64,000 nt of DNA from Gilichinskyi gelida (lineage in GTDB: Bacteria > Acidobacteriota > Thermoanaerobaculia > Gp7-AA8). The notes beneath the pieces are model-generated. The model saw nothing but the letters and a program-made list of their open reading frames with translations. It was not told the origin of the DNA and did no database searches. Location of the stretch: assembly GCA_038040385.1 (NCBI GenBank), contig JBBPII010000014.1, positions 1 to 64,000 of the forward strand, in the 5' to 3' direction. Below are positions 8,942 through 16,653 of this stretch, one piece after another (position 1 is the stretch's first letter; each line of letters opens with the position of its first letter). The translations under genes and the position numbers were made by a program.

Positions 8942-10059
8942 GCCGGCATGCGACGCTTTCGCGGCGCGCGGTCCAATGCAAGCTGTCGGTGGCGGGTGAG
9001 CAGAGCGCGCACGAACGCGCGGCGGACCGGGCGGCCGCCGATGTTCTACGCGCGGGTTCGAACGGGTCGCAAAGTCCGGGCGTCGAACATCTGCGCGCCC
9101 GTCATTCCGTCGCGGAGGAAGACTTCGGGATCCAATCGGTCGAGCTGCCGGCGGACGCGGGGCGTTCGTTGACGGCCGGCACCCGGCGATTCGCGGAGCG
9201 CGCATTCGGCGAGGACTTCAGCCGGGTTCGCGTCCACACCGGCGCCCCAGCGGAGCGCGCAGCCGCCAAGCTGGGCGCGCGGGCGTTCACCCACGGGAAC
9301 AACATCTGGCTGGGGCGTCATGAATCGGAGTCCGACCGGCCTCTCATCGCGCATGAGCTGGCGCACGTCGTCCAGCAGCGCGCAGGGGTCGTTTCTCTCC
9401 GCAGCGCCACCTGGCTCGAGCGACGGGCCTGGTTGAGCTTCTTCTCGCACCCCGTCCCACGGCGGCTTCTCGACAACTACATGGACGACACCGGTACGGC
9501 CGTCGTCCTCTCGCAGGCTGAGATGATCGGATGCAATCCGGTCGTCGACATCCGGCACAGCGCCGGCTTCGTCGCCGAAGTGCGAAGCCGCGCGGCAGGC
9601 GGGACAGGAAACTTCGCGGTGTCCGGCTGGGGCGGCGCGCTCACCAACGGCACGCTCGGCAACTTCACCATCAATTACGCCGGACCGCTGACCGTGACGC
9701 CGGCCGGAGGATGGAGCTTCGCCGGCATGATGAATTTCTACGACTACTGGGACTTCGATCCCAAGCCGTTCAACTCCGGCTCCGGCCGTCCCGCGACCGC
9801 CGAGGTCAAGGTCAGAGTGGCAGCCGCCGCGCTCCCCGGCCGGCCGTTTTCAATCACCAGCGTCTCCGTTCCCGTCAGCCAGAGCAGCGGAGACTCAAAG
9901 GCCACGTGGGCGGGCGGATCGCCGACGCCGGTGAGCGGTCCCGCCACCCGTTCGGCCGTGGACATCGGAACAGGCGGCGCCGCGGGCGACGTCGGCGGCC
10001 CCGACGTAGAAGCCGCGGGCGGCGAAACAGGGGCTCAGGCCTCGGAAGATCTCAATTGA
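8938..10059 (+). CDS. DUF4157 (eCIS-core) protein with C-terminal toxin-like domain
   Basis: Residues about 75-165 form a DUF4157 domain: FGEDFSRVRVHTG, the AFTHGNNIWLG block and HELAHVVQQR. HELAH (139-143) is a zinc-metallopeptidase HExxH motif. DUF4157 marks proteins delivered by, or linked to, eCIS. The C-terminal about 200 residues are unassigned and hold a Gly/Asn/Thr-rich beta segment followed by YDYWDFDPKPF and a GRPFSITSVSV stretch. That is the layout of a variable toxin tip. The stop codon overlaps the ATG of a small gene that looks like its immunity partner. The toxin role is inferred. Confidence 0.85.
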   Translation: MSRHATLSRRAVQCKLSVAGEQSAHERAADRAAADVLRAGSNGSQSPGVEHLRARHSVAEEDFGIQSVELPADAGRSLTAGTRRFAERAFGEDFSRVRVHTGAPAERAAAKLGARAFTHGNNIWLGRHESESDRPLIAHELAHVVQQRAGVVSLRSATWLERRAWLSFFSHPVPRRLLDNYMDDTGTAVVLSQAEMIGCNPVVDIRHSAGFVAEVRSRAAGGTGNFAVSGWGGALTNGTLGNFTINYAGPLTVTPAGGWSFAGMMNFYDYWDFDPKPFNSGSGRPATAEVKVRVAAAALPGRPFSITSVSVPVSQSSGDSKATWAGGSPTPVSGPATRSAVDIGTGGAAGDVGGPDVEAAGGETGAQASEDLN

Positions 10060-10439
10060 TGAAAAGACGAGACATCGAGAAGCTGCTGGGCGCCGCTCTG
10101 CCGGCCGAGGCGACCGACGTCTCGTTTTACGATCACCACCCCTCCTCCGAGCTCTCATTCCACACGGCCTACATCAAGTTCCGTGTTTCCAAAGAGCAAT
10201 TCACCGAGTGGACGCGCGGTCTTCACGCGGCCGCCGGCGACGCTGAGAACAAACCATATCTGCCCGTCTCGTGGGCGGTTGAGCTAGGGGTGCAACTCGA
10301 CTGGTGGGATCCGGGGGCGGACACGCCGCCGGACGCGGTGGCGAGATCGTTCGGCGCCAACGGATGGCTGGTGGCAAAACACGAGCGCGGCTGGGCATAC
10401 GCGATCGCGACCGATACCGGGCACGGAGAACAGCGATGA
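10059..10439 (+). CDS. Small protein, candidate immunity partner of the DUF4157 toxin
   Basis: The 126-residue protein begins MKRRDIEKLLGAALP and contains an aromatic-rich middle (DVSFYDHHPSSELSF, then YIKFRVSKEQFTEWTRGL). It has no signal peptide or membrane segment and ends in a compact, Trp-rich part (LDWWDPGA, ANGWLVAKHERGWAYAI). Start and stop share one base with the toxin-like gene (TGATG). Its size, cytosolic look and tight coupling to a gene with a variable C-terminal domain suggest immunity. I do not recognise the family. The ATG at 10059 was chosen because the upstream part of the frame lies inside the previous gene. Confidence 0.7.
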   Translation: MKRRDIEKLLGAALPAEATDVSFYDHHPSSELSFHTAYIKFRVSKEQFTEWTRGLHAAAGDAENKPYLPVSWAVELGVQLDWWDPGADTPPDAVARSFGANGWLVAKHERGWAYAIATDTGHGEQR

Positions 10440-11092
10440 CCACCTTCCCGCTCTCCCCCCGCGTGCTCAAGGGCGCGATCGTCGGATTGGACAAATTCAA
10501 TCCGGCCGCCAGCGTCATCGTGTTCCAGTACAACCCCGACTCGATGACGCGGAAGCTGAAGGCGCGCACCTCCGGCGGCGGCGACAGCGCCGATCGCACC
10601 GAGGCGCTGCGGTTGATCGGGCCGCCGGAGGAGACGATCACCACCAGCGTCGAGATCGACGCCACCGATCAACTGGAGCGCAACGAAGCGGTGACGCTCA
10701 GCTCCGGCCTCAATCCGACCCTCGCCGCGCTGGAGGTGCTGCTCTATCCGAAGAGCGCGCACGTCATCAAGAACTGGGCGCTGGCGGAGGCGGGCAATCT
10801 GGAGATCGTTCCGATCGAGGCGCCGCTGACGCTCTTCGTCTGGGGGCCGCAGCGCGTGCTGCCCGTACGCATCACGAGCTTCAGCATCACTGAGGAGGCG
10901 TTCGACACGATGCTCAATCCGACGCGCGCCAAGGTCGACCTGACGATGCAGGTACTGAGCTACTACGACCTCAAAGCTTCCAATCCCGGATTCTCGCTGT
11001 TCGCCGCGTACCAGATCGTCAAAGAGATCATGGCCACCACCAATACGTTCAGCGACGCGCATCGCACCGGCGCGCCGCTGAAGATCGTGTGA
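10436..11092 (+). CDS. eCIS tube-initiator/hub-adjacent protein (CIS_tube, Afp7 N-terminal-like)
   Basis: This 218-residue protein matches the contractile-injection-system tube family that forms the N-terminal part of Afp7/Pvc7. Visible features are the FNPAASVIVFQYNPDSMTRK opening, the LRLIGPPEETI segment and VRITSFSITEEAFDTMLNP. In Afp7 this domain is fused to a LysM domain. Here the LysM part is the separate next gene. The start at 10436 overlaps the previous stop by 4 bases. Confidence 0.85.
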   Translation: MTTFPLSPRVLKGAIVGLDKFNPAASVIVFQYNPDSMTRKLKARTSGGGDSADRTEALRLIGPPEETITTSVEIDATDQLERNEAVTLSSGLNPTLAALEVLLYPKSAHVIKNWALAEAGNLEIVPIEAPLTLFVWGPQRVLPVRITSFSITEEAFDTMLNPTRAKVDLTMQVLSYYDLKASNPGFSLFAAYQIVKEIMATTNTFSDAHRTGAPLKIV

Positions 11093-11099
11093 GGAGACG

Positions 11100-11387
11100 A
11101 TGTTCGATTCCAGCAGCCGTTACGCAGGCATCGAGACCGCGACCCTGACGGACGCCGACGGCCGGGAGCGCGTCTACATCCGGAGGCGCTTCCTTCCGCC
11201 CGCCGCCGCGGCGACGGTGCTCGCCGAGCACGTCGTCCGCGAGGGCGACCGGCTCGACAACGTCACCGCGAGGTATCTCGGCGACCCGCAGCAGTTCTGG
11301 CGCGTCTGCGACACCAACAACGCCATGCGCCCCGATGACCTCACTTCCGAGGCAGGCCGCCGCCTGCGCATCCCGCTTCCGCAATGA
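11100..11387 (+). CDS. LysM-type baseplate protein
   Basis: The 95-residue protein has a LysM/tail-X-like core: HVVREGDRLDNVTARYLGDPQQFWRVCDTNNAM, ending in GRRLRIPLPQ. In contractile systems this small domain sits at the hub, joining it to the tube base. A GAGGAGA ribosome-binding site precedes the ATG by about 7 bases. Its stop overlaps the hub gene start by 4 bases. Confidence 0.85.
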   Translation: MFDSSSRYAGIETATLTDADGRERVYIRRRFLPPAAAATVLAEHVVREGDRLDNVTARYLGDPQQFWRVCDTNNAMRPDDLTSEAGRRLRIPLPQ

Positions 11388-12505
11388 AAGATCTCGCCGA
11401 TGCCGCCGTCCGCCTGCTGCTCCTCATCGGCAAGAACGTGCCGGTGCCGGCGCCCGGTCCGTTGATCGAGGCGCTGGTGAGCGCGGAAGTGCGCAACCAC
11501 GACAACAGCCGCGACGGCTTCCAGTTGACCTTCACCCTCGGCCGCACCTCGGCGGCCGACTACGACCTGCTCGCCAGTCCGCTGCTCGACCCCCCCGCGC
11601 GCGTGATCGTCGCCGTCTTCATGGACGGCGGCCTCCAGGTTCTGATCGACGGCATCATCACCAACCACCAAGTCGCGCCGAGCAACAAGGCCGCCGAGGG
11701 AAGCCTCGTCGTCACCGGCGAAGACATCAGCGTCCAGCTCGACCTCGAGGAACGGCGGGAGACCTACGCCAACCAGTCCGATTCCGACATCGTGACCACC
11801 ATCCTCGGCCGCTACGCGCGGTTCGGGATCGTCCCGAGGGTCACGCCGACCTCGGTGCGGCCGCAGCAGAACCAGATCGTCCCCACGCAGCAGGGGACGG
11901 ACCTCGCGTACGTGCAGGAGTTGGCGCGCCGGAACGGCTTTGTCTTCTACATCGAGACCACCCCCGTTCCCGGCGCCACGAAGGCCCATTGGGGACGGCA
12001 GGACTTCACGACAGCGCCGCAGCCGGCGCTGACCATGAACATGGGCGTGGCCACCAACGTCGAATCGCTCAATTTCAGCTTCAACGCACTCGGTCCCGCC
12101 ACGCCGATGATCAACATTCTCGAACCGACCACGCGGCTGCTGATTCCGGTACCGGTCCCCAGCGGGCTTCGCCCGCCGCTGTCGCGGCGGCAGGCGGAGT
12201 CGCTGCGCCGCACCCGGCCGGCCGACACCGCCAATCTGGAGCCGGCGCAGGCGGCGGTGGCTGCGGCGGCGACGGCCACCGCTTCGGCCGACGCGGTCAC
12301 CGCATCGGGCCAGCTCGACGCGGTCCGCTACGGACACGTGCTGCGGGCCCGGCGGCTGGTGGCGGTGCGCGGCGTCGGCGACACCTACGACGGCGCGTAC
12401 TACGTCAAAGAGGTCACACACCGCATCAAGCGCGGCGAATACAAACAAATCGTCTCGCTTTCGCGCGAGGGACGGGGGACGCTCACCCCACTGGTGGTGC
12501 CATGA
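11384..12505 (+). CDS. eCIS hub protein, gpD/VgrG-like
   Basis: This 373-residue protein is a phage late-control D/gp27-like hub, equal to the N-terminal part of Afp8/VgrG. Features are the early DGFQLTFTLGR strand, VLIDGIITNHQVAPS, the SDSDIVTTILGRYA segment and DLAYVQELARRNGFVFYIE. The C-terminus has the DTYDGAYYVKEVTHRI-KRGEYKQ block. An Ala-rich linker lies at about residues 265-305. The spike part is encoded by the next gene, which overlaps by 4 bases. Confidence 0.9.
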   Translation: MKDLADAAVRLLLLIGKNVPVPAPGPLIEALVSAEVRNHDNSRDGFQLTFTLGRTSAADYDLLASPLLDPPARVIVAVFMDGGLQVLIDGIITNHQVAPSNKAAEGSLVVTGEDISVQLDLEERRETYANQSDSDIVTTILGRYARFGIVPRVTPTSVRPQQNQIVPTQQGTDLAYVQELARRNGFVFYIETTPVPGATKAHWGRQDFTTAPQPALTMNMGVATNVESLNFSFNALGPATPMINILEPTTRLLIPVPVPSGLRPPLSRRQAESLRRTRPADTANLEPAQAAVAAAATATASADAVTASGQLDAVRYGHVLRARRLVAVRGVGDTYDGAYYVKEVTHRIKRGEYKQIVSLSREGRGTLTPLVVP

Positions 12506-12993
12506 CCGCGCAGACGCCCTACTACGGCAAATACCGCGGCGTGGTGACCGACAACGCTGATCCGAACAACCTCGGGCGGCTGCGGGCGAAGGTGCCCGAC
12601 GTGCTCGGCGACCGCGAAAGCGGATGGGCCATGCCGTCGGTGCCGTATGCCGGCAAGCAGGTCGGTCTGTTTCTGCTCCCTGAAAGCAACACGTCGATAT
12701 GGATCGAGTTCGAGCACGGCGATCCCGACTATCCGATCTGGAGCGGCTGCTTCTGGGCCAGCGGCGAGGTGCCCGTCTCCCCCGCATCGGCCGACAAGAA
12801 GGTGCTCAAGACCGCCGCGAGCACCATCACTCTCGATGATACGAAAGGGTCCTCCAGCGTCACTATCGAGACGACCAACAACCTGAAAATCAAGATGGAC
12901 CAGCAGGGAATCGAGATCAGCAACGGCTCGCAGAAGATCGTCGTCTCCACCACCAGCGTCTCGGTGGACGACGGTGCGCTGGAGGTGTCGTGA
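12502..12993 (+). CDS. eCIS spike protein, gp5/gpV-like OB domain
   Basis: This 163-residue protein begins with the gpV/gp5 OB fold (YYGKYRGVVTDNADPNNLGRLRAKVP, then WAMPSVPYAG, IWIEFEHGDPDYPIWSGCFW). A short repetitive beta part follows (SSVTIETTNNLKIKMDQQGIEIS) that would form the triple-stranded spike. It corresponds to the C-terminal part of Afp8. The ATG at 12502 overlaps the hub stop. Most of the longer frame to the left lies in the hub gene and is not real. Confidence 0.9.
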   Translation: MTAQTPYYGKYRGVVTDNADPNNLGRLRAKVPDVLGDRESGWAMPSVPYAGKQVGLFLLPESNTSIWIEFEHGDPDYPIWSGCFWASGEVPVSPASADKKVLKTAASTITLDDTKGSSSVTIETTNNLKIKMDQQGIEISNGSQKIVVSTTSVSVDDGALEVS

Positions 12994-13316
12994 TGGGCAG
13001 CCCGATCCTGCATTCCGGCGCCACCGTGCAGTGCATGCATACCGGGCAAGCGCAGCCGGTCATGACGAACCTCCGGGTCAAAGTGAGCCAGCAGGCGATC
13101 GTGACGCAGTCGAACAGCTACACCGTGGCGGGCTGCATCCAACCCTCGCCGCCGAACGGCAACGGGCCGTGCGTCAGCGCGCAGTGGACGTCGGCGGCCA
13201 CGCGCGTGAAGGCGGGCGGCGACCCGGTGCTGACCACCCAGAGCCAGGCGGTCTGCGTCCCCACCGGCACCGGCCTGAACATCGTAAACACGCAGACGCG
13301 GGTGAAGGCGACGTGA
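12993..13316 (+). CDS. PAAR-like spike tip protein
   Basis: The 107-residue protein has the PAAR/DUF4280-type pattern: GSPILHSGATVQCMHTGQAQP near the start, VAGC near residue 47, CVSAQWTSAATRVKAGGDPVL, and a final QAVCVPTGTG block. Such proteins cap the spike with a metal-binding cone. The stop of the spike gene and this ATG share one base (TGATG). A GTG at 12990 is an alternative start one residue longer. Confidence 0.85.
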   Translation: MGSPILHSGATVQCMHTGQAQPVMTNLRVKVSQQAIVTQSNSYTVAGCIQPSPPNGNGPCVSAQWTSAATRVKAGGDPVLTTQSQAVCVPTGTGLNIVNTQTRVKAT

Positions 13317-13681
13317 TGAACATCGAGTTCCCGTTCCACTTCAGCGGTAATGGCCGCACCGCCGAAACCGGCGACGCCGATCACATCCGCGACATGATCG
13401 AGCAACTGCTCTTCACCAATCGCGGCGAGCGGGTCAACCGACCGGACTTCGGCAGCGGCCTGCTGCAACTGGTCTACGCCCCGAACAGCCCCGAGCTGGC
13501 CAGCGCCCTCCAATTCTCGCTTCAGGCGGACGTGCAGCGCTGGCTCGGCGATCTGGTCGAGGTGCAGGCGCTCGAGGTCACCAGCTACGACGCGAAGCTG
13601 ACCATCTCCCTGCAATACCTCGTCCGGCTCACCAACGAGCGGCGGATCGCGGCATTCACTCTTCCGGACGTGAACGCATGA
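13316..13681 (+). CDS. Baseplate wedge protein, gpW/gp25 family
   Basis: The 121-residue protein is a gp25-like baseplate component (Afp9). It has the family's DHIRDMIEQLLFTNRGERVNRPDFGSGL block around residues 22-50. The EPR-type core of gp25 appears as ERVNRPDFG. It links the sheath to the inner baseplate. It shares one base with the PAAR gene stop (TGATG) and overlaps the next gene by 4. Confidence 0.9.
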   Translation: MNIEFPFHFSGNGRTAETGDADHIRDMIEQLLFTNRGERVNRPDFGSGLLQLVYAPNSPELASALQFSLQADVQRWLGDLVEVQALEVTSYDAKLTISLQYLVRLTNERRIAAFTLPDVNA

Positions 13682-16653
13682 AGAGCGGCGGCGAGATCTG
13701 CGCCGACAAGGCCGCGCGACGCCGCGCCATCCGGAAGCACGCCGGAGCGGGCGGGAAGCACGACCTCAACGGCATCGACTACCTCGAAGTCGACGAGGAG
13801 AGCCAGAAGGTCCTCACCGTCTATTTCCTCGGCCGCGCGCCGAAGCTGACCAAAGCCAACGTGCGCATCGACGGCGGGCGGCGCGTGCGCAACATCCACG
13901 TCACCGGCATCCACGTCTGCCATCCCGCCAACCCGCGCGCCGACGGCTGCGTGCAGATCACGGTCGACCGCCCCGGCGACTTCTCCACCTACACGCTGCG
14001 GCTGGTGCAGGGCGACGCGCTGGGACGGCCGGGCCGCGAGCCGCTGGCAGGCTTCGACCGCCGCTACGCGCAGCTCGACTTCTCGTTCAAGGCCGGTTGC
14101 GCCACCGGCCTCGATTGCGCGCCCGCCCCCTGCCCGCCGCCCGCGTACGAAGAGCCCGCCATCGACTACCTGGCCAAGGACTACGCGAGCTTCCGGCAGC
14201 TCATCCTCGACCGTTTGTCGCTGATCATGCCCGGCTGGCAGGAGCGGCACATTCCCGACTTCGGCATCACCATGGTCGAGCTCCTCGCCTACACCGGCGA
14301 CTATCTCAGCTACTACCAGGACGCGGTGGCGAGCGAGGCCTACCTCGACACCGCGCGGCAGCGGATCTCGGTCCGCCGGCACGTGAAGCTCGTCGACTAC
14401 GACGTTCACGACGGCTGCAACGCGCGGGCATGGGTGACGGTGGAGACGGATACCGAGGGACCGCTGGGAGACGCCTACTTCGTCAGTCCGCTCAGCAACG
14501 CCTGGGACAAAGCGGTGCTGGAGCAGAGCGACTTCGCCGGCATTCCGGCCGGCGACTACGAGGTCTTCGAGCCGGTCGCCGACGGCACCGCACAGACGCT
14601 CTACCCGGCGCACAACCGGATTCTGTTTTACACGTGGGGCGACCGCGAATGCTGCCTGCCGCGGGGGACGACCACCGCGACGCTCACCGATGCCTGGGTC
14701 GACTCGTCCGTGCAGGAGCCGCCGGTGGAGCCGGAACCGAAGCATGACCACAAGTACGGATACAAAGAAGCGCCGCCCGAACGGCCGCCGCGCAAGCGCA
14801 GCCTCCACTTGCAGCCGGGCGACCTCCTTATCTTCGAGGAGGTCCTCGGTCCGATCACCGGCCAGGCGGCGGACGCCGATCCGGCGCATCGTCATGTCGT
14901 CCGCCTCACGCGCGTCGAGCTCGACGTCGATCCGCTGTACGACCAGCCGGTGGTGAACATCGAGTGGGCCGCCGAGGACGCGTTGCCGTTCCCGCTCTGC
15001 CTCTCCGCAATCGGCCGCGCGCCGGAGTGCCTCTACCTCCCCGACGTCTGCGTGGCGCACGGCAACGTCCTGCTCGTCGATCACGGGCGCAGCGTCGATC
15101 CGGAAACGTGGGACGTGCCGCCGGTAGTGGAAGAGAACCCGGGCTGTCTCGCGGAGGGCGAGCCGATCGAAGCCGTCGCGCCGTCCGCGCCGTTCCGGCC
15201 GCCGCCGCTGAAGAACGCGCCGGTCACGCACGCCTCGCCGTACCCGCTCCCGCGGGTGGTGGCGCGGCGGCAGGCGCAGCAACTGTCGCGACTGATGAGC
15301 GACGTGCACGCCCGCGTCGAGGAGCTGTGGCGCGCGGCGTTGCACGGACACAGTCTGACGACGGCGGAGGTCGGCGAGCTGCAAACGATCTTCGGCGCGA
15401 AGGCGGTGAGCAAGTCCGGCCTCGGCTCCGCCTCCGACCGCTCCGCGTTGGCGCGCCTGCTCCATCGCGAAGCGCGGCTGCTGGCGAAGAAGGCGCGGCG
15501 GGTGCGCACGCTCGCCGCGCGCCCGGCCGCCGGCTACGTCCTCCCTTCCGCTGACCAAAACGAGATCGTCGAGATGTTCGGCGAGACCATCGCGTCGCGC
15601 GCCGGCATCGGTCGCGCCCTGACGCTCGGTCCGGCCGGCGGCGCGTTGATCCAGGATCCGCGCGAAGCGGCGGCCTCCGTCCGCCTGGTCGAAAAAGAGA
15701 ACGAAGACAACCGGTGGCTCCCGCGGCACGACCTCCTCGACAGCAGCGGGCGCGATCGCCACTTCGTCGCGGAGATCGACGACGAGCAGCGCGCGCGACT
15801 CCGCTTCGGCGACGGCGACCGCGGGCGCGCTCCCGCTGCCGGATCGACGCTCACGGCGTGGTACCGCGTCGGCAACGGACGGCGCGGCAACGTCGGCGCG
15901 GAGGCGATCTCGCACATCGTCTTCCATGGAAACGTCGCCGTCGGACGCGACTTGCAGGTGCGCAATCCGCTGCCGGCGCAGGGAGGGAGCGAGCCCGAGT
16001 CGCTCGACGAGGTCAGGCTCTTCGCACCCGGCGCCTTCCGCCGGCGGCTGGAGCGCGCGGTCACCAGCAACGACTACGCGACGCTGGCCGAGCGCGCCGT
16101 ACCGGGGCGGGTGCAGCGCGCGGCGGCGCCGCCGCTCCAATGGACCGGCAGTTGGTTCGAGGCGCAGGTGGCGATCGATCCGCTCCGCAGCGAGGAGCTC
16201 GACGACGCGCTGGGCCAGGAGATCGCCGGCTATCTCGAACGCTATCGCCGCATCGGGCACGACGTGCGCGTGCTGCCGGCGCGCTACGTGCCGCTCAACG
16301 TGGCGCTGGAGGTGTGCGTGCTGCCGCATTACCTCCGCGCGCATGTCGAGCGCGAGCTGCTCGATCTCTTCAGCAACCGCGAACTGCCGGGCGGCAGGCG
16401 CGGCTTCTTCCATCCCGACAACCTCACGTTCGGGGAAGGGGTCTACCTCAGCCGCATCGTCGCCGCCGCGCAGGCGGTGACCGGCGTGGAAAGCGTCAAG
16501 GTGACGCTGCTGCAACGGCTGTTTGAGCAGCCGCACGGTGAGCTGGAGAACGGCGTCCTGCCGCTCGGCACGCTGGAGGTTGCCCGCCTCGACAACGATC
16601 GCGCCTTCCCCGAACACGGCACGCTGGCGATCGACGTGGGAGGCGGACGATGA
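13678..16653 (+). CDS. Baseplate assembly protein, J-like, first copy (Afp11-type)
   Basis: This 991-residue protein belongs to the large putative baseplate assembly family related to phage gpJ/gp6 wedges. Hallmarks are IDYLAKDYASFRQLILDRL near residue 162 and GITMVELLAYTGDYLSYYQDAVASEAYL near residue 197. A later RLRFGDGDRGRAPAAGSTL segment is followed by WYRVGNGRRGNVGA. The last third holds the gpJ-like part (NDYATLAERAVPGRVQRA, VNVALEVCVLPH-like strands). It overlaps both neighbours by 4 bases. The long minus-strand frame opposite is a codon-bias shadow. Confidence 0.92.
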   Translation: MKSGGEICADKAARRRAIRKHAGAGGKHDLNGIDYLEVDEESQKVLTVYFLGRAPKLTKANVRIDGGRRVRNIHVTGIHVCHPANPRADGCVQITVDRPGDFSTYTLRLVQGDALGRPGREPLAGFDRRYAQLDFSFKAGCATGLDCAPAPCPPPAYEEPAIDYLAKDYASFRQLILDRLSLIMPGWQERHIPDFGITMVELLAYTGDYLSYYQDAVASEAYLDTARQRISVRRHVKLVDYDVHDGCNARAWVTVETDTEGPLGDAYFVSPLSNAWDKAVLEQSDFAGIPAGDYEVFEPVADGTAQTLYPAHNRILFYTWGDRECCLPRGTTTATLTDAWVDSSVQEPPVEPEPKHDHKYGYKEAPPERPPRKRSLHLQPGDLLIFEEVLGPITGQAADADPAHRHVVRLTRVELDVDPLYDQPVVNIEWAAEDALPFPLCLSAIGRAPECLYLPDVCVAHGNVLLVDHGRSVDPETWDVPPVVEENPGCLAEGEPIEAVAPSAPFRPPPLKNAPVTHASPYPLPRVVARRQAQQLSRLMSDVHARVEELWRAALHGHSLTTAEVGELQTIFGAKAVSKSGLGSASDRSALARLLHREARLLAKKARRVRTLAARPAAGYVLPSADQNEIVEMFGETIASRAGIGRALTLGPAGGALIQDPREAAASVRLVEKENEDNRWLPRHDLLDSSGRDRHFVAEIDDEQRARLRFGDGDRGRAPAAGSTLTAWYRVGNGRRGNVGAEAISHIVFHGNVAVGRDLQVRNPLPAQGGSEPESLDEVRLFAPGAFRRRLERAVTSNDYATLAERAVPGRVQRAAAPPLQWTGSWFEAQVAIDPLRSEELDDALGQEIAGYLERYRRIGHDVRVLPARYVPLNVALEVCVLPHYLRAHVERELLDLFSNRELPGGRRGFFHPDNLTFGEGVYLSRIVAAAQAVTGVESVKVTLLQRLFEQPHGELENGVLPLGTLEVARLDNDRAFPEHGTLAIDVGGGR

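Noticed and set aside
11335..12501. Upstream part of the open frame that contains the spike gene
   Set aside because: It lies inside the hub gene and is arginine/proline-rich noise. The spike begins at ATG 12502.
13585..16617. A 1010-residue minus-strand open frame opposite the first J-like baseplate gene
   Set aside because: It is rich in Arg/Ala/Val and has no family features. It results from high-GC codon use in the real plus-strand gene.
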